NCBI GenBank assembly: GCA_021808195.1
Contig: JAKBCE010000175.1
Span: 1-5,348 of the forward strand
Source of the DNA: Pseudomonadota bacterium
Lineage (GTDB): Bacteria; Pseudomonadota; Gammaproteobacteria; Steroidobacterales; Steroidobacteraceae
Direction: 5' to 3'
DNA length: 5,348 nucleotides
Shown piece after piece: positions 1 through 5,348 of this stretch. Numbering within the stretch: position 1 is the stretch's first letter; each line of letters opens with the position of its first letter. The translations under genes and the position numbers were made by a program. The notes beneath the pieces were generated by a model. It searched no databases. It was not told the origin of the DNA and was given only the letters and a program-made list of their open reading frames with translations.

Positions 1-2713
1 CCTCCTCCACCAGCCGGCGCCCCCAGCCCGTCAGAAGCAGGACGAGCGTCTGCGCACGGGCGCTCTTGACGGCCGCAGCCACCTGACGGCCATCGACCTG
101 CGGCATGCCGAGGTCCGTGATGACGACGTCGTAGGGTTGCCCCGCACTCAACGCGCGGCGGAACGCGTCTATGCCGGCCTGCCCTCCGTCGGCGATCGTC
201 ACGGCGTGGCCGTCAGCGCTCAGCGTCTCTCGGGTCGACTGCATGACGATCGGATCGTCATCGACGAGCAGAATGCGCCGGGGCGGAACCACCTCGACGG
301 GACGGATCCCGGTCACGCTGCCGGCATCGTCGCGCGTTACCGGGAAACTGAGCGTCACGCAGGTTCCTTTGCCCGGGACGCTCGCGACCTCTATTTCACC
401 ACCGTGGCGCTGCATGGCGCCGTAGACCATCGGCAGCCCGAGGCCGGTGCCGCGCTCACCCTTGGTCGTATAGAACGGCTCGAGACAACGGCTGCGGGTC
501 TCTTCGTCCATACCCACCCCCGAGTCGGTCACCCCCAGCTGCACGTAGCCTCGCGCGCCGCCGCTCGCTGCGGCCGGCGTCAGCAAGCGCGTCTGCAGCC
601 GCAAGCGTCCGCCCTGCGGCATCGCATCGACGGCATTGAACACCAGGTTGGTGAGCGCATCGCGCAGCTCGCTGGCGACGCCTGGCACACGCGGCAGCTC
701 CGGCTGCAGTTCGGTCTGCAGCTCGATCACGACGCCGCGCTGCAGCGGCATGTCGCTCCAGCGCGCACGGGTCAGGTCGAGCACGTCGGTGACGAGCTGA
801 TTCAGGTCGACGGGCGTGAGTTGCTGTTGCGGCTCACGCACGCGGTAGAACTCGCGCATACGCGCCACCGTATGCGCCACCTGCTCGACTGCACGCTGAA
901 TCACCTGCAGCGGCTTGTGGGCCCGGGAAGGCACCTCGCGGTCCTCGAGCAGCATGTCCGTATACAACATGATCGGCGAGATCGCATTGTTGATGTCGTG
1001 CGCGATGCCGCTCGCCATCGTGCCGAGCGCGAGCAGCCGTTCCTGCTGCAGCACCGCCTGCTGCGTCTGACGCAGATCGTCGTAGGCGCGCTGCAGCGCC
1101 TCGTGCAGTTGCGTCTGCTGCGCCGCGAGCGCAACGTGCTCGGCGAGCTGCCGCAGAAACTCACACTCTCCGCTCGAGAAACTGCGTGGCTCGCGCCGCG
1201 CGGCGAGCAGCACGCCGAACACCTGGCTCTCGAAGCGCAGCGGTGCCGCCACCAGCGACCCGAGGCCACCGGCGGCCAGACGGCGCGGGAACAGCGCATC
1301 GAGCGCCGCCAGATCCGGCTCATACACCAGCTCGCCCTGTACGCAGCGTGACAGGCCGTTCTGGCCGATATCGATGCTGACATTCTCCCCGAGCGCCAAT
1401 TCGAGCGCGAGCGCTCCACTTTGCACCCCGACACGCGCGACGATCAGGCGATGCGCCGCGGCGTCGTAGCGGCAGATCGAGCAGAAATCGAGCGCCAGGT
1501 GCGCCTCGAGGGTCCGGATGACGACCTGGAAGATGCTGTGCACGTCCTGGCGCTCGCCCATGGCCCGCGTGATGCTGCCGAGCAGGTTCAGTCGCGCGAG
1601 CTGCGCTTCGAGTTTCAGGCGCGCCTCCTTGCGTTCGGTCACGTCGCTGGCGGCGCCGAACCACTCGACCACACGGTCCGCGCCGTCCTTCAGCGGGACG
1701 GCCCGGGACACCACCCACCCGACACTGCCATCACTTCGGCGGACGCGATGCTCGAGCTCCAGCACCCCGCCGGTGCGCAGCGCCTCGGCGACGGCCGCTC
1801 GCACCCGCTCGCGATCCTCGGGATGGACGAACCGTTCGAGCCAGTCCGTGGTGGCCACCGGCGGCGCCCCACCGTCGCGGTCGGCGCGCTGTGCGCGCAG
1901 TTCGCTCCAGTCCGGTGCGATCTGGTACACGACATCCGAGGTCGTACTGACGAACGCGCGCAGCCGCCGCTCGCTGGCCTGCACGGATGCGTTGGCGCGG
2001 GCCAGTTCATCGGTGCGCTGGATGACGCGATTCTCGAGTTCGGCGTTCAGCTGGCGCACCGCGGTCTCAGCGCGGCGGCGCCCGGCGAAGTCCCGCCGCA
2101 GCGCCCAGAGCGCCAGAGCGGTGATGATGAAGGCCAGTGCACCGCCGCCGGCGACGGTCTGCTCGGTCAGGTGCGCGCGCTGCGCGGCGGTTGCTTCGCG
2201 ACCCGCCAGCAACGTGCGCTCGGTGGTGCGCATCCGGCCGATGATCCGATCGATCTGCTCGGCGGCCGTGCGATGCTCTCGCGCCAGCACCTGCTGACGC
2301 TGCGCGGCGCGGAACCCTTGTTCGCGCCGCAGCGCGAGCAGGTCGCTCAGGCCGGCAATGCGGGCGGCAAGCAACGGCGCGAGCCGTACCAGGCGGTGCT
2401 GCTCGAGCGGGTTATCGGCCGTCTGGCGCTTCAGCTGTCCGTAGCCGCTTTCGATGGACTTCGCGGCGTCCCGGTAGTCGTGCAGATCGGCCGGACTCTG
2501 GGTGATGAGGAAGTCGCGTTCGTCGGACTCGGCCGTCTCGATGCCATCCTGCAGCTCGCGCAGATCGGCGAGCACCGTGACGGTGTGCGTGACCCAGGCG
2601 GCATCGCGCCGCAGGCGCTGCAGGCTGAGCACGGAAACGACCCCGATCAGCACCACGCAGGCCAAAGCACAGGCGAAGGCCAGCTGCGTCTTGCGTTCCG
2701 TCGTCCAACGCAT
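1..2713 (-). CDS. Hybrid sensor histidine kinase (CHASE3-PAS-GAF-HisKA-HATPase-REC), C-terminus cut by window edge
   Basis: Reading the minus strand from ATG at 2713 gives 904 uninterrupted codons that run off the left edge, so the stop is not seen. The protein starts with a membrane segment (about residues 9-30). A helical periplasmic region of about 155 residues follows; its ETAESDERDFLITQ stretch resembles the CHASE3 signature. A second membrane segment lies at about 188-206, then a coiled-coil linker, a PAS domain (about 250-362, ending SDVTERKEA) and a GAF domain (about 380-530). The HisKA helix carries the phospho-accepting His572 in GIAHDINN. The ATPase domain shows the N-box (Asn689, Asn693), DSGVG (730-734) and GTGLGL (755-760). 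The receiver begins at 812 with acidic residues 818-820, phospho-acceptor Asp867 in TDLGMP and Thr895; its conserved Lys would lie past the edge. It should autophosphorylate at the inner membrane and pass phosphate to its own receiver. The signal is unknown and no partner regulator is visible. Start is uncertain: in-frame GTG and TTG codons lie up to 21 nt upstream, and ATG has only a weak AGG at 2719-2721. Identity as a hybrid kinase is secure; the ligand is not. Confidence 0.95.
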   Translation of the reverse strand, partial: MRWTTERKTQLAFACALACVVLIGVVSVLSLQRLRRDAAWVTHTVTVLADLRELQDGIETAESDERDFLITQSPADLHDYRDAAKSIESGYGQLKRQTADNPLEQHRLVRLAPLLAARIAGLSDLLALRREQGFRAAQRQQVLAREHRTAAEQIDRIIGRMRTTERTLLAGREATAAQRAHLTEQTVAGGGALAFIITALALWALRRDFAGRRRAETAVRQLNAELENRVIQRTDELARANASVQASERRLRAFVSTTSDVVYQIAPDWSELRAQRADRDGGAPPVATTDWLERFVHPEDRERVRAAVAEALRTGGVLELEHRVRRSDGSVGWVVSRAVPLKDGADRVVEWFGAASDVTERKEARLKLEAQLARLNLLGSITRAMGERQDVHSIFQVVIRTLEAHLALDFCSICRYDAAAHRLIVARVGVQSGALALELALGENVSIDIGQNGLSRCVQGELVYEPDLAALDALFPRRLAAGGLGSLVAAPLRFESQVFGVLLAARREPRSFSSGECEFLRQLAEHVALAAQQTQLHEALQRAYDDLRQTQQAVLQQERLLALGTMASGIAHDINNAISPIMLYTDMLLEDREVPSRAHKPLQVIQRAVEQVAHTVARMREFYRVREPQQQLTPVDLNQLVTDVLDLTRARWSDMPLQRGVVIELQTELQPELPRVPGVASELRDALTNLVFNAVDAMPQGGRLRLQTRLLTPAAASGGARGYVQLGVTDSGVGMDEETRSRCLEPFYTTKGERGTGLGLPMVYGAMQRHGGEIEVASVPGKGTCVTLSFPVTRDDAGSVTGIRPVEVVPPRRILLVDDDPIVMQSTRETLSADGHAVTIADGGQAGIDAFRRALSAGQPYDVVITDLGMPQVDGRQVAAAVKSARAQTLVLLLTGWGRRLVEE

Positions 2714-2997
2714 CGGCACCTGCACTCCGTTCAATCGCGAAGATCACACGGGCGTCCCCGCGGGGTACGCCGTTGATGACCGCAGTCGGGTGTTGCGACG
2801 CGAATCCTTCGCTCAGCGGGGACGGCGCAGCGACGCGGCGCACCACGCCCCGGCACCACGCGAACCCGCGCACAGGTTGTCCAAGCACCCTCCCTCATGT
2901 GGGCTTACCTTACGCCCCCGTCCGGCGGCGCGCCAGCCGGGGCCGCGCGGCCGGTATTCAGGCGCTGCACGCCGCCGGCGCCTGGGCGCCGGCGCGC
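2714..2997. other. Intergenic gap between folE2 and the kinase gene
   Basis: This 284-base stretch separates the end of folE2 from the start of the kinase on the same strand. It is GC-rich and I see no convincing protein in it: the one minus-strand frame that crosses it (GTG start near 2888) continues out of frame into the kinase and turns into arginine/alanine-rich shadow sequence. I found no clear sigma-70 promoter for the kinase. A strong hairpin lies at the folE2 end (listed separately), and a perfect 12-base palindrome GGCCGCGCGGCC sits at 2941-2952. The kinase promoter should lie here if the gene is transcribed on its own. Confidence 0.6.
2973..2994 (-). terminator. GC-rich hairpin just past the folE2 stop, possible terminator
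   Basis: CGCCGGCGCC (2973-2982) and GGCGCCGGCG (2985-2994) are perfect 10-base inverted repeats separated by TG, so the transcript can form a stem of about 8-9 pairs with a small loop. It begins 3 bases downstream of the folE2 stop codon. No run of U follows on the folE2 transcript side, so it is not a canonical intrinsic terminator. It may still stop transcription, protect the 3' end, or be a chance structure in GC-rich DNA. Confidence 0.45.
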
Positions 2998-3822
2998 TCA
3001 GGCGAGGTGCAGACGATCGGTCACGGTCGCCTCGCGCTCGATTTCGGCAAACGCCGAGTGATTGTGGATGGACTCGAAGTTCTCCGCCGTCACGCGGTAG
3101 CGCGTAATCCGCTCCTCGGCGTTCAAACGCACCGCGATGTCGCGTACGAGATCCTCGGCGAACTTCGGATTCTCATAGGCGCGCTCGGTGACGAATTTTT
3201 CATCCGGCCGCTTCAGTAACCCGAACACTTCGCAGGACGCCTCTTCCTCGGCGATGCGCACCAGTTCCTCGATCGTCATCGGCGCGTTCAGCTGCGCCTC
3301 GATGGTGACGTGCGAGCGCTGGTTGTGCGCACCGTATTCGGAAATCTCCTTCGAACAGGGGCACAGACTCGTCACCGGAACGCACACCTGCAGCGTTGCT
3401 CGCGTTCCGCCATGCGGGTCGTGCACGGCGCGCATCAGAATTTCATGATCGAGCAGGCTCTCCACGCCCGAGACCGGCGCGGCTTTGCGGATGAAGTACG
3501 TGCAGGCCACGGCGATCTCGCCACGGTCGGCTCCGAGCCGCGCGAGCATCCGCTGCAGCAACGCCAGCAGCGCCGGCAGATCGAGCGCGGACGGATTGGC
3601 CTCGATGATTTCGACGAAGCGGGACATGTGGGTCCCCTTCACCTCGCCCGGGAGCCCGACGGACATGTCCAGCCGGGCCACCGTGGATTGCTCGCCGCCG
3701 TCCGCCTGACGTACCCGCAGCAGGGTCCGCAAGCCTTTCACGCCCACCCGGTTGATGCGGATGTTGCGGGTGTCGGGGCTGGCTTGAACATCGGCGAGAA
3801 CAGAACGGGCAGCAGCATTCAT
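2998..3822 (-). CDS. folE2: GTP cyclohydrolase FolE2 (type IB, GCYH-IB)
   Basis: The 274-residue product is a full-length FolE2. This cytosolic enzyme converts GTP to 7,8-dihydroneopterin triphosphate plus formate, the first step towards folates and other pterins, and a route into queuosine-type 7-deazapurines. The family motifs are present in order: [15 protein letters not shown] (about 55-69); CPCSKEIS (154-161), with the catalytic/metal-binding cysteine at 154 or 156; GAHNQRSHV (164-172), with metal-ligand candidate His166; the acidic [14 protein letters not shown] region (about 208-221); and the C-terminal [10 protein letters not shown] (250-259). FolE2 is unrelated in sequence to the zinc-dependent FolE and accepts other metals, so genomes may keep it as a second copy. 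The ATG at 3822 was chosen because GAGGA lies 6 bases upstream and the protein then starts like known FolE2 proteins; an upstream in-frame start at 3918 would add 32 unconserved residues and cover the promoter. It is divergent from a B12-type light regulator, with matching palindromes between them, which suggests light control. Identity is very secure. Confidence 0.97.
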   Translation of the reverse strand: MNAAARSVLADVQASPDTRNIRINRVGVKGLRTLLRVRQADGGEQSTVARLDMSVGLPGEVKGTHMSRFVEIIEANPSALDLPALLALLQRMLARLGADRGEIAVACTYFIRKAAPVSGVESLLDHEILMRAVHDPHGGTRATLQVCVPVTSLCPCSKEISEYGAHNQRSHVTIEAQLNAPMTIEELVRIAEEEASCEVFGLLKRPDEKFVTERAYENPKFAEDLVRDIAVRLNAEERITRYRVTAENFESIHNHSAFAEIEREATVTDRLHLA

Positions 3823-3828
3823 GAAGCG

Positions 3829-3833
3829 TCCTC
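3829..3833 (-). promoter_or_regulatory. folE2 ribosome binding site
   Basis: GAGGA on the minus strand (plus-strand TCCTC) lies 6 bases before the ATG at 3822. It is what decides this start over the upstream in-frame codon at 3918. Confidence 0.85.
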
Positions 3834-3842
3834 GTAAACCTA

Positions 3843-3857
3843 TTTGTCCTGGACAAA
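3843..3857. promoter_or_regulatory. Operator 1: perfect inverted repeat TTTGTCC-T-GGACAAA
   Basis: Seven-base arms are exactly complementary around one central base (3850). The site covers the predicted -35 of the regulator promoter (TGGACA, 3850-3855) and lies about 10-25 bases downstream of the predicted folE2 start of transcription. A bound protein could therefore block both directions. The same element recurs at 3905-3919 with 13 of 15 bases identical when this one is read on the minus strand. The likely binder is the adjacent MerR/B12 regulator; that is inference from position. Known CarH operators are described as direct repeats, so a single compact palindrome is a departure worth noting. 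Confidence 0.65.
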
Positions 3858-3878
3858 ATGACTTTTCGCTGAAACAAT
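3850..3878 (+). promoter_or_regulatory. Predicted sigma-70 promoter of the MerR regulator (and Rieske gene)
   Basis: A -35-like TGGACA (3850-3855, five of six consensus) is followed after 17 bases by AACAAT (3873-3878, four of six). Transcription would start near 3885, leaving a leader of about 35 bases before the GTG at 3921. The -35 is inside operator 1, which would give direct autorepression. The -10 overlaps the opposing folE2 -10. No start site is proven; the call is moderate because both hexamers are imperfect. Confidence 0.4.
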
Positions 3879-3902
3879 AGGCCTCAAAGTGAGATCTGTC
3901 AA
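3874..3902 (-). promoter_or_regulatory. Predicted sigma-70 promoter of folE2
   Basis: On the minus strand a perfect -35 TTGACA (plus 3897-3902) is followed after exactly 17 bases by TATTGT (plus 3874-3879, four of six consensus). Transcription would begin near 3867, giving a leader of about 45 bases that runs through operator 1 before the ribosome binding site. Operator 2 starts 2 bases upstream of the -35. A near-consensus promoter like this would be strong unless repressed, which fits an operator-controlled gene. Confidence 0.65.
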
Positions 3903-3904
3903 TT

Positions 3905-3919
3905 TTTGTCCAGGACATT
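3905..3919. promoter_or_regulatory. Operator 2: inverted repeat TGTCC-A-GGACA
   Basis: The core TGTCC-A-GGACA (3907-3917) has five-base perfect arms; the flanks are TT on both sides, so symmetry is lower than in operator 1. Its centre (3912) is 62 bases from that of operator 1, close to six helical turns, so proteins on both sites would face the same side of the DNA. It abuts the folE2 -35 and contains the Shine-Dalgarno of the regulator gene. Confidence 0.6.
3912..3915 (+). promoter_or_regulatory. Ribosome binding site of the MerR regulator, inside operator 2
   Basis: AGGA lies 5 bases before the GTG at 3921 and supports that start. The other in-frame start, TTG at 3906, has only AT-rich sequence before it and would add five residues (MSRTF). 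The site is part of the right half of operator 2, so DNA-binding and translation signals share the same bases. Confidence 0.65.
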
Positions 3920-3920
3920 T

Positions 3921-4862
3921 GTGGCCATCCATCAGCTACCCGATGCGTCGATCAGCGCCGTGGAACGCGAGACGGGACTGTCCAAGGACACCTTGCGGGT
4001 CTGGGAGCGTCGCTATGGGTTTCCACTCCCGCGGCGCGATGCGCACGGCGAGCGCCTCTACCCGCAAGACCAGGTGTACAAGCTGCGGCTGATCAGCCGC
4101 CTGCTCGACCGCGGGCTGCGTCCGGGCCAGTTGGTCGGTGCGCCGCTCGAGGTGCTGCTCGCGCGGGCATCGGACGAGGACGGGATGCCCCCCCAGGGCG
4201 TCCGCTCCGAGGACGGCGAGCGGCTCGACACGACGCTGCGGCTCCTGGCGGCCTATGACGAAGCCGCTCTGCGCTCGCATCTGTCCCTGACGTTGCAGCG
4301 GCTCGGACTCCAGCGCTTCGTCATCGATTTCGCGGCGCCGATGAATCTCAAGGTCGGCGAGGCGTGGTCGCTCGGCCAGCTCTCGATCAGTCAGGAGCAC
4401 CTCTACACCGAGCAGATGCAGCACCAGCTGCGCCAGGGCATCGGGGCCATCTACCCCGGGGTGCGCGGCCCCAGCGTGATGCTGACGACGCTGCCGGGCG
4501 AGGAACACCAGTTGGGGCTGCTGATGGCCCAGGCGTGTCTGGCGGTCGAAGGCATACGCTGCGTCTCCTTAGGCGTACAGACGCCCGCCTGGGACATCAG
4601 CGAGGCAGCGCGGCAGAAGGGGATCGACGTCGTCGGTCTGTCCTTCAGCGAGGCGCTGCGGCAGAAGGCCGCACTCCAGATGCTCACAGACCTGCGGGAC
4701 CGGCTGCCGGAGCGGATCGAAATCTGGGCCGGCGGTGCACTCTGGGCCCGGCTGCGCCGCCGCCTCCCGGGCGTGCGCTTCATCACCCGCCTCGAGCAGC
4801 TGCCGCGGGTGATCGCCGAGTACCGGACCGAACACGAAAGTCCCATTGCCAACGCGGGGTGA
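3921..4862 (+). CDS. MerR-family transcriptional regulator with cobalamin-binding domain (CarH/LitR-type photoreceptor)
   Basis: With the GTG start the protein has 313 residues, typical of CarH/LitR regulators. A MerR winged helix-turn-helix fills about residues 6-72 ([18 protein letters not shown] with GERLYP is the family signature of the recognition helix and wing). A helical cap domain (about 102-178) follows, with W-x9-EH intact at Trp149, Glu159 and His160. The C-terminal Rossmann-type B12 domain (about 184-302) has ExHxxG at Glu194, His196 and Gly199, then SFS (241-243) and GG (271-272). In characterised CarH, the B12-domain histidine binds cobalt from below, the cap tryptophan packs against the adenosyl group, and the cap histidine takes the upper position after light breaks the Co-C bond. 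The dark tetramer then falls apart and frees the operator. All these residues are present, so AdoCbl-based light sensing is expected, though not proven. It probably represses its own promoter and folE2 through the two palindromes upstream, and it shares a transcript with the Rieske gene 5 bases downstream. A plain cobalamin sensor without light response is the main alternative. Confidence 0.95.
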   Translation: MAIHQLPDASISAVERETGLSKDTLRVWERRYGFPLPRRDAHGERLYPQDQVYKLRLISRLLDRGLRPGQLVGAPLEVLLARASDEDGMPPQGVRSEDGERLDTTLRLLAAYDEAALRSHLSLTLQRLGLQRFVIDFAAPMNLKVGEAWSLGQLSISQEHLYTEQMQHQLRQGIGAIYPGVRGPSVMLTTLPGEEHQLGLLMAQACLAVEGIRCVSLGVQTPAWDISEAARQKGIDVVGLSFSEALRQKAALQMLTDLRDRLPERIEIWAGGALWARLRRRLPGVRFITRLEQLPRVIAEYRTEHESPIANAG

Positions 4863-4867
4863 ACGGG

Positions 4868-5348
4868 ATGTTCCAGGACTTCGCCCAGGTCTGGACACCC
4901 GTCGAGTTCAGCTCGCGGCTGGCGCGCGCCCGCCCCCTGCGCATCGAGGTGGCCGGCACTGCGCTCGTGCTGTTTCGGGACGCGCACGGGGCGCCCGCGG
5001 CCCTGCTCGACCGCTGCCCCCACCGGGGCGTGGCGCTCTCACTGGGCACCGTGGTGGACGGCTGCCTGCAGTGCCCGTTTCACGGCTGGCGTTTCGCGCG
5101 CTCCGGACAGTGCGTCGAGGTTCCCTGGAATCCAGACGTGCGCCGCGAGCGTCTCGCCGCCCTCGCCGTGCCTGCTGCCGAGCTCGCAGGCCAGATCTGG
5201 ATCCACACCTCGACGGGCGATCCGCCACCGCAGCCCCCGTCCGTGCATGAGGCACTGCTCGGCACCCGCACCCGGATCAGCGGCATCGAGATGACCTGGA
5301 ACACGCACTGGACCCGTGCGATGGAGAACATGCTCGATTGGCCGCACC
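4868..5348 (+). CDS. Rieske [2Fe-2S] non-heme iron oxygenase, N-terminal part (cut by window edge)
   Basis: The first 160 residues are present and the gene runs off the right edge. The N-terminal Rieske domain has CPHRG (Cys50, His52) and CPFHGW (Cys69, His72), i.e. CxH-x16-CxxH, the full set of cluster ligands. The domain continues to about residue 115 (GQIWIH). The catalytic domain then begins, and the window ends within its iron site: AMENMLDWPH supplies the start of the ENxxDxxHxxxxH motif (Glu153, Asp157, His160). The cluster would pass electrons from a separate reductase to the mononuclear iron for oxygen insertion, demethylation or desaturation of an unknown substrate; no signal peptide is seen, so it is cytosolic. 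The ATG at 4868 follows the regulator stop by 5 bases, with only a weak GGGG (4856-4859) as Shine-Dalgarno, suggesting translational coupling in one operon. No reductase or small subunit is visible. Family membership is secure; the substrate cannot be told from this half. Confidence 0.93.
   Translation, partial: MFQDFAQVWTPVEFSSRLARARPLRIEVAGTALVLFRDAHGAPAALLDRCPHRGVALSLGTVVDGCLQCPFHGWRFARSGQCVEVPWNPDVRRERLAALAVPAAELAGQIWIHTSTGDPPPQPPSVHEALLGTRTRISGIEMTWNTHWTRAMENMLDWPH

Noticed and set aside
137..1351. Long plus-strand open frame of 404 codons opposite the kinase
   Set aside because: It shares codon boundaries with the kinase on the other strand (mirror frame), a common artefact in GC-rich genes. 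Its product is Arg/His/Gln-rich without recognisable motifs, whereas the minus strand gives clear kinase domains.
1421..2776. Long plus-strand open frame of 451 codons opposite the kinase N-terminal half
   Set aside because: Same mirror-frame shadow, with no domain, no ribosome binding site of note, and low-complexity composition.
2877..2882. Lone TTGTCC half-site in the folE2-kinase gap
   Set aside because: No matching GGACAA follows at the right spacing; a single 6-base match is expected by chance.
2412..2888. Minus-strand frame of 158 codons crossing the folE2-kinase gap (GTG start)
   Set aside because: It overlaps the kinase by about 300 bases in another frame and looks like shadow translation over that part; the GGGAGG before it is too close to the GTG.
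3661..3670. GGACATGTCC palindrome in folE2, resembling the operator half-sites
   Set aside because: The half-sites are in the reverse order to the operators and the bases encode part of the conserved DMSVGLPGE region, so coding constraint explains it.
3310..3837. Plus-strand frame antisense to folE2
   Set aside because: Lies entirely opposite a secure enzyme gene and has no recognisable protein features.
3843..3919. Possibility that the palindromes are Zur, LexA or metal-type MerR operators
   Set aside because: They do not resemble the usual patterns of those regulators, and the adjacent B12-type regulator is the simpler binder.
4846..5250. Plus-strand frame of 134 codons overlapping the Rieske gene
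   Set aside because: Arg/Pro/Ala-rich shadow frame; the other frame carries intact Rieske cluster ligands and the iron-site motif.

Overview
The window is GC-rich, gene-dense bacterial chromosome that looks like a proteobacterium, most likely gamma or beta. That guess rests on the FolE2 and MerR/cobalamin protein types and the codon use; the sequence alone does not fix the genus. It holds four protein-coding genes, two of them cut by the window edges. I see no RNA genes, insertion sequences or CRISPR arrays.

Layout. Positions 1-2713 (minus strand) carry a large membrane-anchored hybrid sensor histidine kinase: TM, CHASE3-like sensor, TM, PAS, GAF, HisKA, HATPase and receiver. It is cut inside its C-terminal receiver domain by the left edge. 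Positions 2714-2997 are a non-coding gap with a strong GC hairpin next to the end of the following gene. Positions 2998-3822 (minus) encode the GTP cyclohydrolase FolE2. Positions 3823-3920 are a noticeably AT-richer divergent promoter region with two near-identical TTTGTCC(T/A)GGACA inverted repeats. Positions 3921-4862 (plus) encode a MerR-family regulator with a cobalamin-binding light-sensing module of the CarH/LitR type. From 4868 to the right edge (plus) runs the first half of a Rieske [2Fe-2S] non-heme iron oxygenase, which starts 5 nt after the regulator's stop codon.

How the genes may work together. The regulator keeps the residues that define adenosylcobalamin photoreceptors (W-x9-EH in the cap and ExHxxG in the B12 domain). 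Such proteins repress in the dark and let go of DNA in light. The two palindromes sit about 62 bp apart centre to centre, close to six helical turns, and flank the divergent promoters. One overlaps the predicted -35 of the regulator promoter and the start of the folE2 transcript. The other lies beside the folE2 -35 and contains the regulator's own Shine-Dalgarno. The simplest model is a light-inducible, self-regulated divergon controlling pterin synthesis (FolE2) on one side and regulator plus Rieske oxygenase on the other. FolE2 near B12-type light regulators fits a need for folate/pterin cofactor, for example the photolyase/cryptochrome antenna. The role of the oxygenase is unknown and is the least explained part. 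The kinase is probably a separate transcription unit.
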